Below are positions 25,426 through 33,916 of a stretch of DNA of 64,000 nt, in pieces. The stretch covers positions 62,001 through 126,000 of the forward strand of contig CASEZY010000004.1 in assembly GCA_949292635.1 (NCBI GenBank). The letters run 5' to 3'. This DNA is from an uncultured Methanomassiliicoccales archaeon (GTDB lineage Archaea > Thermoplasmatota > Thermoplasmata > Methanomassiliicoccales > Methanomethylophilaceae). The first letter of the stretch is position 1, and each line of letters opens with the position of its first letter. A program made the position numbers and the translations under genes. The notes under the pieces were generated by a model. That model was not told the origin of the DNA, did no database searches, and saw nothing but the letters and a program-made list of their open reading frames with translations.

Positions 25426-26106
25426 TCACGAAGTTTCGGCGTAGTACGGGCACCTCTCCTTGATGCACTCCCTGTTGCCGTCATGACGCTTGCATATGAC
25501 CTCTTCGGGAAGATCCAGTTCGCATCCGAACCTGGATGCGTACTCATCGCCAACCCCCAGTGCGATGTAGGAGTTGCGCTTGCAGCATCTGGATCCTCCG
25601 ATCTCCGCCATCTTCAGCAGGGATTCCGCGGTGGCGCGGTTTGCCTCGGCCCAGGTCTTATCGGAATACGGTGTGGTGCCGGTGATCAGGCTGACGAACG
25701 TTCCCACACTGACGGCTGCACCGCAGTTCCCCATTAGACCGCAGGAACCGGGAGGGACCTTCCTGCCCCTCTCGGACATCTTCTGCAGGAGATCGGATTT
25801 GCGGTCGTCGTGCATGACGTTGCAATAGGCGGCGATCAGCGAAGCGCCGACCGCCACATGGTGCTTGAAATCGTGCATGCGCATGCCGGGTATGTCGACC
25901 AGGGAGTCGAAGATCTCGTACGGGTCTTTTGAGTCGGATGTCTCGCAGAACAAGACTATGCGGTTCATCACATCGTCGTCGAGACACGACTGGCACATTT
26001 CGTGGCCGTCCTCACAGACGTGTATGTCCTTCACAGATCCGCATCTGACACAGACGCCCTCTGAAGGCGCAGTGGGTTTGCCGCACACCCCGCACAGATA
26101 TGCCAT
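25426..26106 (-). CDS. Cysteine-rich DUF5714-like protein
   Basis: This 226-aa protein has two N-terminal zinc knuckles (CGVCGKP...CVRCGS, then CEDGHEMCQSC). A middle part follows with FKHHVAVGASLIAAYCNV and PPGSCGLMGNCGAAVSVG, then KRNSYIALGVGDEY and a C-terminal C-x-x-x-x-C-P-Y. The pattern resembles DUF5714 proteins of anaerobes, often found near radical-SAM genes. No function is known to me. It stands alone; the Fic gene diverges from it. Confidence 0.55.
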   Translation of the reverse strand: MAYLCGVCGKPTAPSEGVCVRCGSVKDIHVCEDGHEMCQSCLDDDVMNRIVLFCETSDSKDPYEIFDSLVDIPGMRMHDFKHHVAVGASLIAAYCNVMHDDRKSDLLQKMSERGRKVPPGSCGLMGNCGAAVSVGTFVSLITGTTPYSDKTWAEANRATAESLLKMAEIGGSRCCKRNSYIALGVGDEYASRFGCELDLPEEVICKRHDGNRECIKERCPYYAETS

Positions 26107-26186
26107 GCCCCGTCATCCATGAATCCGTATTTACTGTTTGAGTTGTGAATCAAACAATCTTCCTCAAACTCATACATTGTTATTCG

Positions 26187-26303
26187 TTCCAATATCGGAA
26201 ATATGATTTTGATTCTTCAATCAGTATGTTAAATTTATTTCCGATATAGGAATATATTTATCATTCAGAACTAATTACAATCGAATTATTTCCGATACAG
26301 GGG
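26187..26303. promoter_or_regulatory. Three palindromic operator copies upstream of the Fic gene
   Basis: Imperfect palindromes related to TTCCGATATCGGAA lie at 26187-26200, 26239-26252 and 26290-26303, spaced 52 and 51 bp, close to five helical turns. A TATA-like aatatattta (26251-26260) touches the second copy, and the third lies between the expected start of transcription and the ATG. The protein downstream has an N-terminal helix-turn-helix, so autoregulation with DNA looping is plausible. Confidence 0.7.
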
Positions 26304-26309
26304 GCAACG

Positions 26310-27179
26310 ATGAGATACATCTCCGTCAAGGAAGCGTCCGAGAGGTGGGGGATCTCCGAACGCATGGTGAGGAACTACTGTGCAAGTGGCAGGATCGATG
26401 GAGCTTTCATAACCGGTAAGACCTGGAACATACCGGAGACCGCCAATAAACCGATGCGCTCCCGGGGAAAGGGCATCTTGGAGACACTCAGGGCAGAGAG
26501 AAGTTCCGGTATCTCAGGGGGTTTGTATCACATCGTGCAGGTAGAGCTGACCTACAATTCGAACCGCATCGAGGGCAGCAGACTTGATCGGGACATTACC
26601 AGGATGATCTTCGAGACCAACACCGTCATCGGCGAATCCCTGAACGCAGATGACGTAGTCACCGCCGCCAACCACTTCAGATGCGTGGACATGATCATCG
26701 ACGATGCACGCAGGAGACTGACCGAACCGTTCCTGAAGGAGCTGCACAGGACACTGATGAACGGCACCTCCGCATCTCGCATCCCGTGGTTCTCCGTTGG
26801 GGATTACAAGAAGGTGGACAACACCGTAGGTGGCATCGACACCGCACCGTCCGAAGATGTGCCGGATCTGATAAGGCAACTGATATCGGAATACGAATCC
26901 AAGCAATCGGTAACGATGGGGGACATCATCGAATTCCATTGGAGGTTCGAGTCCATCCATCCCTTCCAGGACGGCAACGGCAGGGTCGGAAGGCTGATCA
27001 TGTTCAAGGAATGCCTCAGGCACGGCATCGTCCCGTTCATCATCACCGACGAGATGAAGGCCTTCTACTACAATGGCCTGAGGGACTGGCCGTCGGATCC
27101 CGCATACCTGACGGACACCTGCCTCGCAGCCCAGGACCGCTTCAAGGTATGGCTGGACCGCTTCCGCATAAGGTATTGA
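26310..27179 (+). CDS. Fic-family protein with N-terminal helix-turn-helix
   Basis: This is a 289-aa protein. Residues 1-45 are an excisionase/MerR-like helix-turn-helix (VKEASERWGISERMVRNY...GKTWNIP). The Fic domain carries HPFQDGNGRVGR, the full catalytic motif for AMP transfer. An inhibitory motif SNRIEG (S-x-x-x-E-G) precedes the core, marking a class II Fic enzyme held inactive by its own N-terminal helix. It likely modifies a Tyr, Ser or Thr of a target protein with AMP. It is probably autoregulated through the three palindromes upstream. Confidence 0.9.
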   Translation: MRYISVKEASERWGISERMVRNYCASGRIDGAFITGKTWNIPETANKPMRSRGKGILETLRAERSSGISGGLYHIVQVELTYNSNRIEGSRLDRDITRMIFETNTVIGESLNADDVVTAANHFRCVDMIIDDARRRLTEPFLKELHRTLMNGTSASRIPWFSVGDYKKVDNTVGGIDTAPSEDVPDLIRQLISEYESKQSVTMGDIIEFHWRFESIHPFQDGNGRVGRLIMFKECLRHGIVPFIITDEMKAFYYNGLRDWPSDPAYLTDTCLAAQDRFKVWLDRFRIRY

Positions 27180-27252
27180 CGATCCTGTGAACGCCTCCCT
27201 CCCCGCTAGATTTATCTCATATGATTGCAAGACCCGTCACAAGGGATTACCG

Positions 27253-27783
27253 ATGAGCAACATCTGGCATGACATGAGCCCCAAGAGGATCTCTCCCTCC
27301 GACTTCATGGTGGTGGTGGAGATCTCCAAGGGCAGCAAGAACAAGTACGAGCTGGACAAGGAGACCGGACTGCTGAAGCTGGACAGGATCCTCTACACCA
27401 GCACACACTACCCCGCCAACTACGGATTCATCCCCAGGACCTACGCCGACGACGGGGACCCCCTGGACGCCCTGGTCCTCTGCTCAGAGCCCATCCAGCC
27501 CATGACCCTGGTCAGGTGCTACCCCATCGGGGCCATCAAGATGATCGACAACGGTGCGAACGACGAGAAGATCATCGCCATCCCCTTCGACGACCCCACC
27601 TACAACAGCTACAAGGACATCAACGACCTGCCCAAGCACATCTTCGACGAGATGGCCCACTTCTTCACCGTGTACAAGGCGCTGGAGAACAAGACCACCG
27701 CCGTGGACGAGATCATCGGCGCGGACCAGGTCGAGGATATAATCAAAGGAACGATCGAGAACTATCGCAACAGCTTCTGCTGA
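27253..27783 (+). CDS. ppa: Inorganic pyrophosphatase (family I)
   Basis: This is a 176-aa soluble enzyme of the usual size. DDGDPLDALVLCS is the metal-binding signature of family I pyrophosphatases, with KYELDKETGLLKLDR and HYPANYGFIPRT upstream. It hydrolyses PPi in the cytoplasm, pulling biosynthetic reactions forward. The ATG at 27253 gives the normal N-terminus; a longer frame begins at 27187. A strong hairpin terminator follows. It is a housekeeping gene lying between two accessory genes. Confidence 0.95.
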   Translation: MSNIWHDMSPKRISPSDFMVVVEISKGSKNKYELDKETGLLKLDRILYTSTHYPANYGFIPRTYADDGDPLDALVLCSEPIQPMTLVRCYPIGAIKMIDNGANDEKIIAIPFDDPTYNSYKDINDLPKHIFDEMAHFFTVYKALENKTTAVDEIIGADQVEDIIKGTIENYRNSFC

Positions 27784-27791
27784 GTTCCCCG

Positions 27792-27825
27792 GCCCCCCTT
27801 AAGGGGGCTAACACACTTTTTGTTA
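27792..27825 (+). terminator. Hairpin terminator after pyrophosphatase
   Basis: CCCCCTTAAGGGGG at 27794-27807 forms a stem, followed within ten bases by a run of five T (27817-27821). Confidence 0.75.
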
Positions 27826-27874
27826 AGTAAGACTTAACAAAAATATTTTTATTAAGTAACAGTTAACAAAATAC
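27816..27874. repeat. Two 29-bp direct repeats with internal dyad at the promoter of an ATPase-nuclease gene
   Basis: Related units start near 27816 and 27845, sharing TTAAGTAA and TTAACAAAATA. Each contains an inverted repeat; the first is GTTAAG-TAAGA-CTTAAC. A TATA-like aaatattttta lies between them, and the second unit spans the expected start of transcription and ends 3 bp before the ATG at 27877. Binding there would block transcription. Confidence 0.7.
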
Positions 27875-27876
27875 AT

Positions 27877-29340
27877 ATGGATGGTAGCGGAGGCGATCCC
27901 GGATTCATCGGCAGGTCCGAGGAACTGGCAGAACTGGAGAGACTGTACACCAAGGCCGGTTCCGAGACACTGGCGATATACGGAAGACGCAGGGTCGGAA
28001 AGACTGCACTGATCAGACACTTCTGTCTAGAAAAGCACACCCTGTTCATGACCGCCCCGGGACGTACCAGGGAGATGACGTCAGAGGTCCTGAGCAGGGA
28101 CGCCTCGGAATTCTCCGGCAGGGATATTCGCATCAACGACGGATTCGACCTGGTGGGATTCCTGAGGTTGATAGAACATCCCGGAAAGACGGTCGTGGTC
28201 ATCGATGAGTTCCCGCTGCTGGCGGAACAGATGGATGAGGTGCCCCCGCTGCTGCAGAGGTTCATCGATCACGATCTTCCGGGACTGAACATGATGCTGA
28301 TCGTCTGCGGATCCTCCATGAAGGCGATGGGGAGGCACCTCAACGACGGTGACGCACCGCTGTTCGGAAGGTTCATCCAACAGATGAGGGTGCTTCCGCT
28401 CACATACCCGGAGACCCGTGCCTTCCACCCCGGGCTCGATGAGGCGGACCTCGTCAGGATGTACTGTGTGAACTCCGGGATCCCCGCATACCACCGCTAC
28501 ATGTCCGGCAGGGGGGTCGAGAACGGCATCGCATCCGGGTTCCTCGGGAGGATGTCGCTGCTGAGGGACGAGGCCGATAACGTATCCATGCTGGAACTGA
28601 AACCGAAGGATACGTACGAGACCGTGCTCGCATCCATGAGAGGGGGCGTGGCCGATTTGGAATCCCTATCCAACGTCACCGGTCTGAGCAAAGCGGCATG
28701 CCTCGCCATCACCGAGAACCTGGTGCTCCTGGGCGTGGTGCGCAAGGAGATATGCTACGGCATGAAGAAGAGGCAGAGGTTCGTGATGAACGACGGATTC
28801 CTGGACTTCTATCACTCGGTGGTGGTCAGGCACGGCCCCTATGACCGCTTCCCCAACGGGGACGTTGCCTTCGAGTCCATATCCGAGAAGGTCTCATCGT
28901 TCTACGGACATCGCTTCGAGGAGGTCTGCAGACAGTATGTCATTGGCACCGAGAGATGCAGATGGATCGGGAGCTGGTGGGGCTCCGTCCCCATCATCGA
29001 GAACGGCAGGAACGTCACTGCCGAGAACGGAAGGGTGTTGACCGAGGATGCTGACGTGGACATCGTAGCGGAGGTCATGAACGGCGGCGGCACCGACCTC
29101 CTGCTGTGCGAATGCAAATTCACACACAGGATGGCAGGTATCAGGGAACTCGAGGAACTGGTACACAGGGGAGAGTCCGTAAGAAAAGGGAAGCAGAACA
29201 AGAGGTACATGATCTTCTCGAGATCCGGCTTCACCCAGGAGTTGAGGGAATACGTAGAGGACCACTCAGAGATGCGCATCACCTTGGTCGGGATGGATGA
29301 GATCGGCAGATGGGCGGACGGCACGACATGTCCGTCCTGA
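27877..29340 (+). CDS. Archaeal AAA+ ATPase with C-terminal nuclease-like (DUF234) domain
   Basis: This is a 487-aa protein. Walker A is YGRRRVGKTALI and Walker B is KTVVVIDEFPLLAEQ. A middle winged-helix-like section (DLESLSNVTGLSKAACLAITENLVLLGVV) separates these from a C-terminal PD-(D/E)xK-like core, DADVDIVAEV...LLLCECKF. This is the layout of MPH1-type archaeal ATPases with DUF234. It belongs to a different branch from the four DUF4143 ATPases in the window, yet also has private promoter repeats. Role unknown. Confidence 0.88.
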   Translation: MDGSGGDPGFIGRSEELAELERLYTKAGSETLAIYGRRRVGKTALIRHFCLEKHTLFMTAPGRTREMTSEVLSRDASEFSGRDIRINDGFDLVGFLRLIEHPGKTVVVIDEFPLLAEQMDEVPPLLQRFIDHDLPGLNMMLIVCGSSMKAMGRHLNDGDAPLFGRFIQQMRVLPLTYPETRAFHPGLDEADLVRMYCVNSGIPAYHRYMSGRGVENGIASGFLGRMSLLRDEADNVSMLELKPKDTYETVLASMRGGVADLESLSNVTGLSKAACLAITENLVLLGVVRKEICYGMKKRQRFVMNDGFLDFYHSVVVRHGPYDRFPNGDVAFESISEKVSSFYGHRFEEVCRQYVIGTERCRWIGSWWGSVPIIENGRNVTAENGRVLTEDADVDIVAEVMNGGGTDLLLCECKFTHRMAGIRELEELVHRGESVRKGKQNKRYMIFSRSGFTQELREYVEDHSEMRITLVGMDEIGRWADGTTCPS

Positions 29341-29391
29341 TCGCCTCCCGTGACCGATCGGAATGGCTACTCGACTCACAGCAAGATCTAC

Positions 29392-29500
29392 ATTCTGCTG
29401 ATTTTGAGGCCCGAAATCATTCATATTCTGCTGAAAATATGGTCTATTTTCATTTACATTCTGCTGATTTTGACACCGTATTTCATTCACATTCTGCTGA
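29392..29500. repeat. Four 33-bp-period repeats abutting the TATA box of the next ATPase gene
   Basis: ATTCTGCTGA occurs at 29392, 29425, 29458 and 29491, exactly 33 bp apart, and the three full units also end in TCATT(C/T)A-like sequence. The fourth copy is cut off by atattaaata (29501-29510), a TATA box centred about 26 bp before the ATG at 29532. Geometry and period equal those at 23085-23166, but the sequence is different. Confidence 0.85.
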
Positions 29501-29531
29501 ATATTAAATATAGCCAGAGTGATACATCACC

Positions 29532-30932
29532 ATGGGTTTGAAACGCAAGATCCAAAAGGACCTTGCAGAATGGAAGGAACGCAGCGATAGGAAGTCTCTG
29601 CTCATCCGTGGTGCGCGTCAGGTAGGCAAGACCTATGCTATCAGAGAATTCGCCGAAGAGAACTACGGGTCCGTACTGTACATCGACCTGGATGCCGACA
29701 GAGGTGCACATCATCTTTTCACCGGCGACCTGACGGTGGAACGGATACTGATGAACATCTCCGCCAGATATCCGGACGTCGAACTCAGACCCTACGACAC
29801 CGTACTCATATTCGATGAGATACAGGCCTGCCCTGCCGCCAGATCCGCCCTGAAGCCGTTCTCCATGGACGACAGATACGACGTCATCGCCTCCGGCTCG
29901 CTTTTGGGCATCAGACTGTCAGATGTTCCCAGCATACCTGTCGGACAGGAAGACCGTATCACCATGCACCCCATGGACTTCGAAGAGTTCCTCTGGGCAT
30001 TGGGCGTGGGTGCCAACGTGCTCGAGCACATACGTTCCTGCATCAGGGAGAGACGTCCGTTGGGAAAGAGCATGCACGAGACCCTGATGGAATATCTGAA
30101 CTGGTACATGCTGGTCGGTGGCATGCCCGATGCCGTTTCTTCATTCGTCAAGGAGCGCCGCTTCGACGGTGTGAGGCGTGTGCAGAGAAGGATAATCGAT
30201 GATCATAAGGACGATATCTCCAAACACTGCGACAAAGAACAGAAGCTGAGGACGGAGGTGTGCTTCCATTCCCTCAGCAGACACCTGGCCAAGGACAACA
30301 AGAGGTTCGTCGCATCCGACGTTGAACCGGAACTGGGGTACCGCCCATCGGTGGCAAGATATGAATTTGCAATAAACTGGCTCCTTCAGGCCGGCATAGT
30401 GAACGAATGCCGCAGGGTCTCCAACCCGCTGATCCCAGCGGAAGAATCCGGCGTTCCCGATGACGGCGGAGATACAGGCGGATTCAAACTGTACATGAAC
30501 GACACCGGACTCCTGACCAACCTCTACGACCCGAGCATATACTCACAGGTGCTTGCCGGCAACATAGAGGTCAACAAAGGGGCGTTGACGGAGAATCTGG
30601 TCGCATCCATGCTCACAACCCAGGGCCGCAGACTGTTGTACTACGAAGTGCCTCACGAGACCGAACTGGATTTCATTTTAGTGGTCGGAGGGGAACCTAC
30701 GGGGGTAGAGGTGAAATCCGGGCGCAACAGGTCTTGCAGATCGTTAAACAAGGCTATGGCCCGTTTCGGGATGCGGGGGATCATGTTCGACACACTGGAC
30801 ATCTACGTGGACGACAAGGGCGTGGAGCATTACCCTATCTACGCCGCCGCCTTCCTGGATTGCATAGACCCCCCGACGGACACGTCGGTGGATTTCGGGA
30901 GCGTGGACAGACTCAACGAAATGGTCGATTGA
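29532..30932 (+). CDS. AAA+ ATPase with C-terminal DUF4143 domain
   Basis: This is a 466-aa protein. Walker A is RGARQVGKTYA, Walker B is VLIFDEIQACPAA, followed by DVIASGSLLGI. The C-terminal domain has TELDFILVVGG...GVEVKSGRNRS, the nuclease-like DUF4143 core. It is of the same subfamily as 23197-24561, sharing the RQVGKT and PMDFEEFLWA segments and the 33-bp promoter-repeat period. A leaderless message is likely. Cellular role unknown. Confidence 0.9.
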   Translation: MGLKRKIQKDLAEWKERSDRKSLLIRGARQVGKTYAIREFAEENYGSVLYIDLDADRGAHHLFTGDLTVERILMNISARYPDVELRPYDTVLIFDEIQACPAARSALKPFSMDDRYDVIASGSLLGIRLSDVPSIPVGQEDRITMHPMDFEEFLWALGVGANVLEHIRSCIRERRPLGKSMHETLMEYLNWYMLVGGMPDAVSSFVKERRFDGVRRVQRRIIDDHKDDISKHCDKEQKLRTEVCFHSLSRHLAKDNKRFVASDVEPELGYRPSVARYEFAINWLLQAGIVNECRRVSNPLIPAEESGVPDDGGDTGGFKLYMNDTGLLTNLYDPSIYSQVLAGNIEVNKGALTENLVASMLTTQGRRLLYYEVPHETELDFILVVGGEPTGVEVKSGRNRSCRSLNKAMARFGMRGIMFDTLDIYVDDKGVEHYPIYAAAFLDCIDPPTDTSVDFGSVDRLNEMVD

Positions 30933-31055
30933 GCACGGCCGTTCCTTTCCACAGCGGGCGGGTGGAACCCACGTCCGGAACACAGACCGAAAATATCTGT
31001 TGTTGTTTTTACTGTTACAAGGAACGGACTTACGATATACGAATCCGAGGCCTCC

Positions 31056-31376
31056 ATGGACACCCCTGACGGGGTATGCTTCGGCTCCTCATGCATACTC
31101 CTGAACCGGGCGGGAATCCCCGTGAACAGGGTGCTGTGCTCATCCGAGACGGATGTGCAAGAAGGCGATATCAGAGATGCATACGAGTCCGGTAACATGC
31201 TTCCCGCCGCCGACTATGACGGCGTTGCGGTATGCGTGGGAAGATACCCCACCGATCGGGAACTAGCGAACTATCTCGACGTTCCCCACGGGATGCTGTC
31301 GGTTGACAGGACCAGGGGTCCGCCCATGGCCAACGACATGATGCCCCACTGCTTCATCCGCCCCCGCACCTTCTGA
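31056..31376 (+). CDS. ArsD-like protein, copy A (N-terminus probably degraded)
   Basis: This 106-aa protein ends with VAVCVGRYPTDRELANYLDVP, matching the GRYPT-x-x-E-L segment of ArsD-type arsenic metallochaperones/repressors. It is a tandem paralogue of 31419-31772. The homology continues upstream of the ATG in the same frame (LTIYESEAS against MTVYHTAEQK), but the codon where copy B has its ATG is CTT here. So either an unusual start is used or the gene is decaying. The N-terminal CC arsenite site of ArsD is absent. Confidence 0.55.
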   Translation: MDTPDGVCFGSSCILLNRAGIPVNRVLCSSETDVQEGDIRDAYESGNMLPAADYDGVAVCVGRYPTDRELANYLDVPHGMLSVDRTRGPPMANDMMPHCFIRPRTF

Positions 31377-31418
31377 CCGCAGGAAACGGTTATTCGGAAG
31401 CTCGGCCGTCCGGGAATC

Positions 31419-31772
31419 ATGCAGGGTATGACCGTATACCACACCGCCGAGCAGAAGGACACCGACGACGGCATCAGATTCCTGAATTCCGTCCAGGCCC
31501 TGGAGAAGGCGGGCATATCCGTGAACACGGTGCTGTGCGCTTCAGAGGATGACGTTCCGGAGGGCGACATCAGGGATTCCCACGAGTCCGGGGACATGCT
31601 CCCGGCCGCGGAGTACGAGGAGGTGGCGGTATGCGTTGGCAGATATCCGACAGATCAGGAGCTGGCGGATTATCTGGAGGTTCCTGACGGTGTTCTTTCG
31701 GTCGATAGAAGCCGCGGACCCGCCATGGCCAACGACCTGCCCGCCGCCTGCGGGATCAGGGCCAGGTTCTGA
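31419..31772 (+). CDS. ArsD-like protein, copy B
   Basis: This 117-aa protein is thioredoxin-like, with AGISVNTVLCASEDDVPEGDIR and VAVCVGRYPTDQELADYLEV aligning with the C-terminal half of ArsD. The vicinal CC and CxxC arsenite-binding cysteines are missing, so arsenic binding is unlikely without other ligands. It follows copy A by 42 bp and precedes a TIGR04076-like gene by 46 bp, perhaps as one operon. No arsA or arsB is visible nearby. Confidence 0.65.
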   Translation: MQGMTVYHTAEQKDTDDGIRFLNSVQALEKAGISVNTVLCASEDDVPEGDIRDSHESGDMLPAAEYEEVAVCVGRYPTDQELADYLEVPDGVLSVDRSRGPAMANDLPAACGIRARF

Positions 31773-31818
31773 CACCTGCCGCCGTTGGCTTCCGCAAGCC
31801 TTGGAGACGGGTGACCAT

Positions 31819-32172
31819 ATGAACCTGAAACTCTATCGAGGGCCCATGAGAAAGGTCAGGATCACTGTGCTGAAGACCACCCTCGACAAGGAGCTCGCCG
31901 AAGAGTACGGCGTTCCCGGTTTGAGCACCTGCCCGTTCCACAAGCCGGGACAGGTGTTCTACGCGGACTACGCCAAGCCCGAAGGGTTATGCGACGAGGC
32001 GTGGAAGGCGATATACCAATACGTGTTCGCGCTGGCACATGGTGTTGACGGGCCGTTCTACTACTCCGATTGGATCCGGGAGAAGGGGGTAGCCATATGC
32101 TCCTGCAACGACGGACTGAGGCCGGTGATCTTCAAGTTGGAGGCCACGGACGAGGAATCCGTACCGCAGTGA
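31819..32172 (+). CDS. TIGR04076-family small protein
   Basis: This is a 117-aa protein. The order RKVRITVLKTTLDKELAEEY, CPFHKPGQVFYADYAKPEGLCDEAWKAI and CSCNDGLRPVIFKLE matches the TIGR04076 family found in anaerobes. The conserved C-P-F, C-D and C-x-C-x-D-G-L-R-P-V motifs suggest a metal or redox site. Function is unknown. The ATG at 31819 is chosen as the first methionine before the conserved block; the open frame further upstream is a shadow of copy B. Confidence 0.8.
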   Translation: MNLKLYRGPMRKVRITVLKTTLDKELAEEYGVPGLSTCPFHKPGQVFYADYAKPEGLCDEAWKAIYQYVFALAHGVDGPFYYSDWIREKGVAICSCNDGLRPVIFKLEATDEESVPQ

Positions 32173-32177
32173 TCCTT

Positions 32178-32353
32178 ACGGAAGGGGGCACCTCGGCAGA
32201 CGATGACACCGGTGGTAACGACACTTCCGGCAACGGAGGTTCCGACGGTGGCAATGGAGGGGATCCCGCCAACAATATGCTCTTCACGGGATCGGCAGTG
32301 CGGTGTCGGTGATCGTACTGCTGGGTGTCGTGATGCTACTCCGCAGGAATTGA
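32178..32353 (+). pseudogene. Remnant of a surface protein C-terminus
   Basis: One frame encodes a Gly/Asp/Asn/Ser-rich linker (GGTSADDDTGGNDTSGNGG). After a frame change near 32280 a second frame gives GSAVSVIVLLGVVMLLRRN then stop, a typical C-terminal membrane anchor. No N-terminal domain is seen upstream. It looks like the frameshifted tail of a deleted cell-surface protein gene. Confidence 0.5.
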
Positions 32354-32372
32354 TCGAATCAAACCATCCTCA

Positions 32373-32401
32373 CCCCGGGCAATGCCCGGGGGACGTTCTT
32401 T
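32373..32401 (+). terminator. Hairpin terminator
   Basis: CCCCGGGC (32373-32380) pairs with GCCCGGGG (32384-32391) around AAT, then gacgttctttt. It lies after the surface-protein remnant and before the convergent symporter gene. Confidence 0.75.
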
Positions 32402-32419
32402 TCTGAAACAACAGTACGA

Positions 32420-33757
32420 TCATCCGATCCCGCCCAGCAGCGCCCCGGCTATCAGCGCCACTATGGCAAGAGAGCAGTAGACGTACTTCCCCAGAGGAAC
32501 GAACCATCTGCCGACGGGCTTCTCTGCTCCGGTGTTGACGGTCTCCTCCGCGAAGTCCTTCCCGGCCACCCAGAAGAGCATCACCGCCGCCAGTAAGGCT
32601 CCCAGCGGGCACACAAAGATCGACACCGCATCCATCCACCCGGAGACGATCGCCTGTATGCACAAAGCGACCAAACAGCCGAGTGCCAGTATGATGAATG
32701 TGGCCTTCCCGCGGCGGATGCCGAACCTCTCCTGCAGATACGCCACCGGGGCTTCGTACAGATTCATCAGAGACGTCAGACCGGCGAAGGTCACGCACAG
32801 GAAGAACACCGCCGAGAACAACTGTCCGGCGGGCATGCCGTTGAACACGTTGACCAGCGAGATGAACATCAGCCCTGGTCCGGCGGTGGTGAGGTCCCCG
32901 CCCGCGGTGGCCATCGCAGGTATTATCACGAAGGCCGCCAGCAACGCACCCAAGGTGTCGAACAGCGCCACGTACCTCGCTGCGCTGGGCACCGACTCCT
33001 TATCGGACAGGTAGGAACCGTAGATCACGCTGCCGTTACCGGCCACGGACAGCGAGAAGAACGCCTGTCCGAAGGCGAATATCCATAACAGAGGATTCGC
33101 CAGCATCTGGGCGTCGATGGTGAACAGATACGAGTATCCGGAGGAGGCGCCGGGTAGGGTGGAGACGTAGAGACCCAGAGATATGAAAAGAACTAACATC
33201 ACGGGTATCATGAACCTGTGCGCCCGCTCGATGCCCTTGGCGATCCCCATGCCCAGGATGAGCATCGTCACGACCGCCGCCAGTATGACCCAGCCGTTGG
33301 CTCCCCAGGCTGATGCGGTGGATGAGAACATCCCGGTGATGGCGTCCATGTCCTGGCCCAACGCAGCCAGGTCGCCGGTGATCGCCGCCACCGCGTACTT
33401 CAGCACCCAGGCCATCACGCATGTGTATCCGATGGCCAGGGCCATGGAACCCAGCAGCGGTATCAGTCCGATGGTCTCGCCGATCCTGCGGTCACCGAAA
33501 CGGTGTTCGGTGCACATGCCGAATGCCCCCGTAGGACCGGAGCGGGCCCTCCTGCCCATGGCGAACTCGGTCATCACCCCGGAGGATGCGATCAGCACGA
33601 CGAAGATGAAGTACGGGATGATGAAGGACAGGCCGCCCCATATGCAGACCATTATGGGGAAGCGCCAGATGTTCCCCATGCCCACGGCGGAGCCTATGCA
33701 GGATATTATGAATCCCCGCTTAGAGGTGAACTGCTCCCGCTCCTCCGCTACGGCCAT
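32420..33757 (-). CDS. Neurotransmitter:sodium symporter (NSS, LeuT-like) family transporter
   Basis: This 445-aa protein has about eleven transmembrane helices. The first contains GSAVGMGNIWRFP, the unwound sodium and substrate site of LeuT-fold NSS proteins, and helix 6 has FSLSVAGNGSVIYGSYL. It should import an amino acid with Na+. The eleven-helix, 445-residue length fits the prokaryotic group that includes MhsT and Tyt1. It stands alone between accessory genes. Confidence 0.92.
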   Translation of the reverse strand: MAVAEEREQFTSKRGFIISCIGSAVGMGNIWRFPIMVCIWGGLSFIIPYFIFVVLIASSGVMTEFAMGRRARSGPTGAFGMCTEHRFGDRRIGETIGLIPLLGSMALAIGYTCVMAWVLKYAVAAITGDLAALGQDMDAITGMFSSTASAWGANGWVILAAVVTMLILGMGIAKGIERAHRFMIPVMLVLFISLGLYVSTLPGASSGYSYLFTIDAQMLANPLLWIFAFGQAFFSLSVAGNGSVIYGSYLSDKESVPSAARYVALFDTLGALLAAFVIIPAMATAGGDLTTAGPGLMFISLVNVFNGMPAGQLFSAVFFLCVTFAGLTSLMNLYEAPVAYLQERFGIRRGKATFIILALGCLVALCIQAIVSGWMDAVSIFVCPLGALLAAVMLFWVAGKDFAEETVNTGAEKPVGRWFVPLGKYVYCSLAIVALIAGALLGGIG

Positions 33758-33916
33758 GGTCTTCCCATCCCGTGTGTCTTGAAATATGTTGCGACGTAGC
33801 GTGGGTCGAGTCGAGAGGTCTATTGAAGCCCACGGTTCGTAGGGTTCGACGATCGGGCATGGTTTATGATGCTGACAGTACCTTGTCGGTCTTTGAACAC
33901 TCGGTCACGCGAACGA

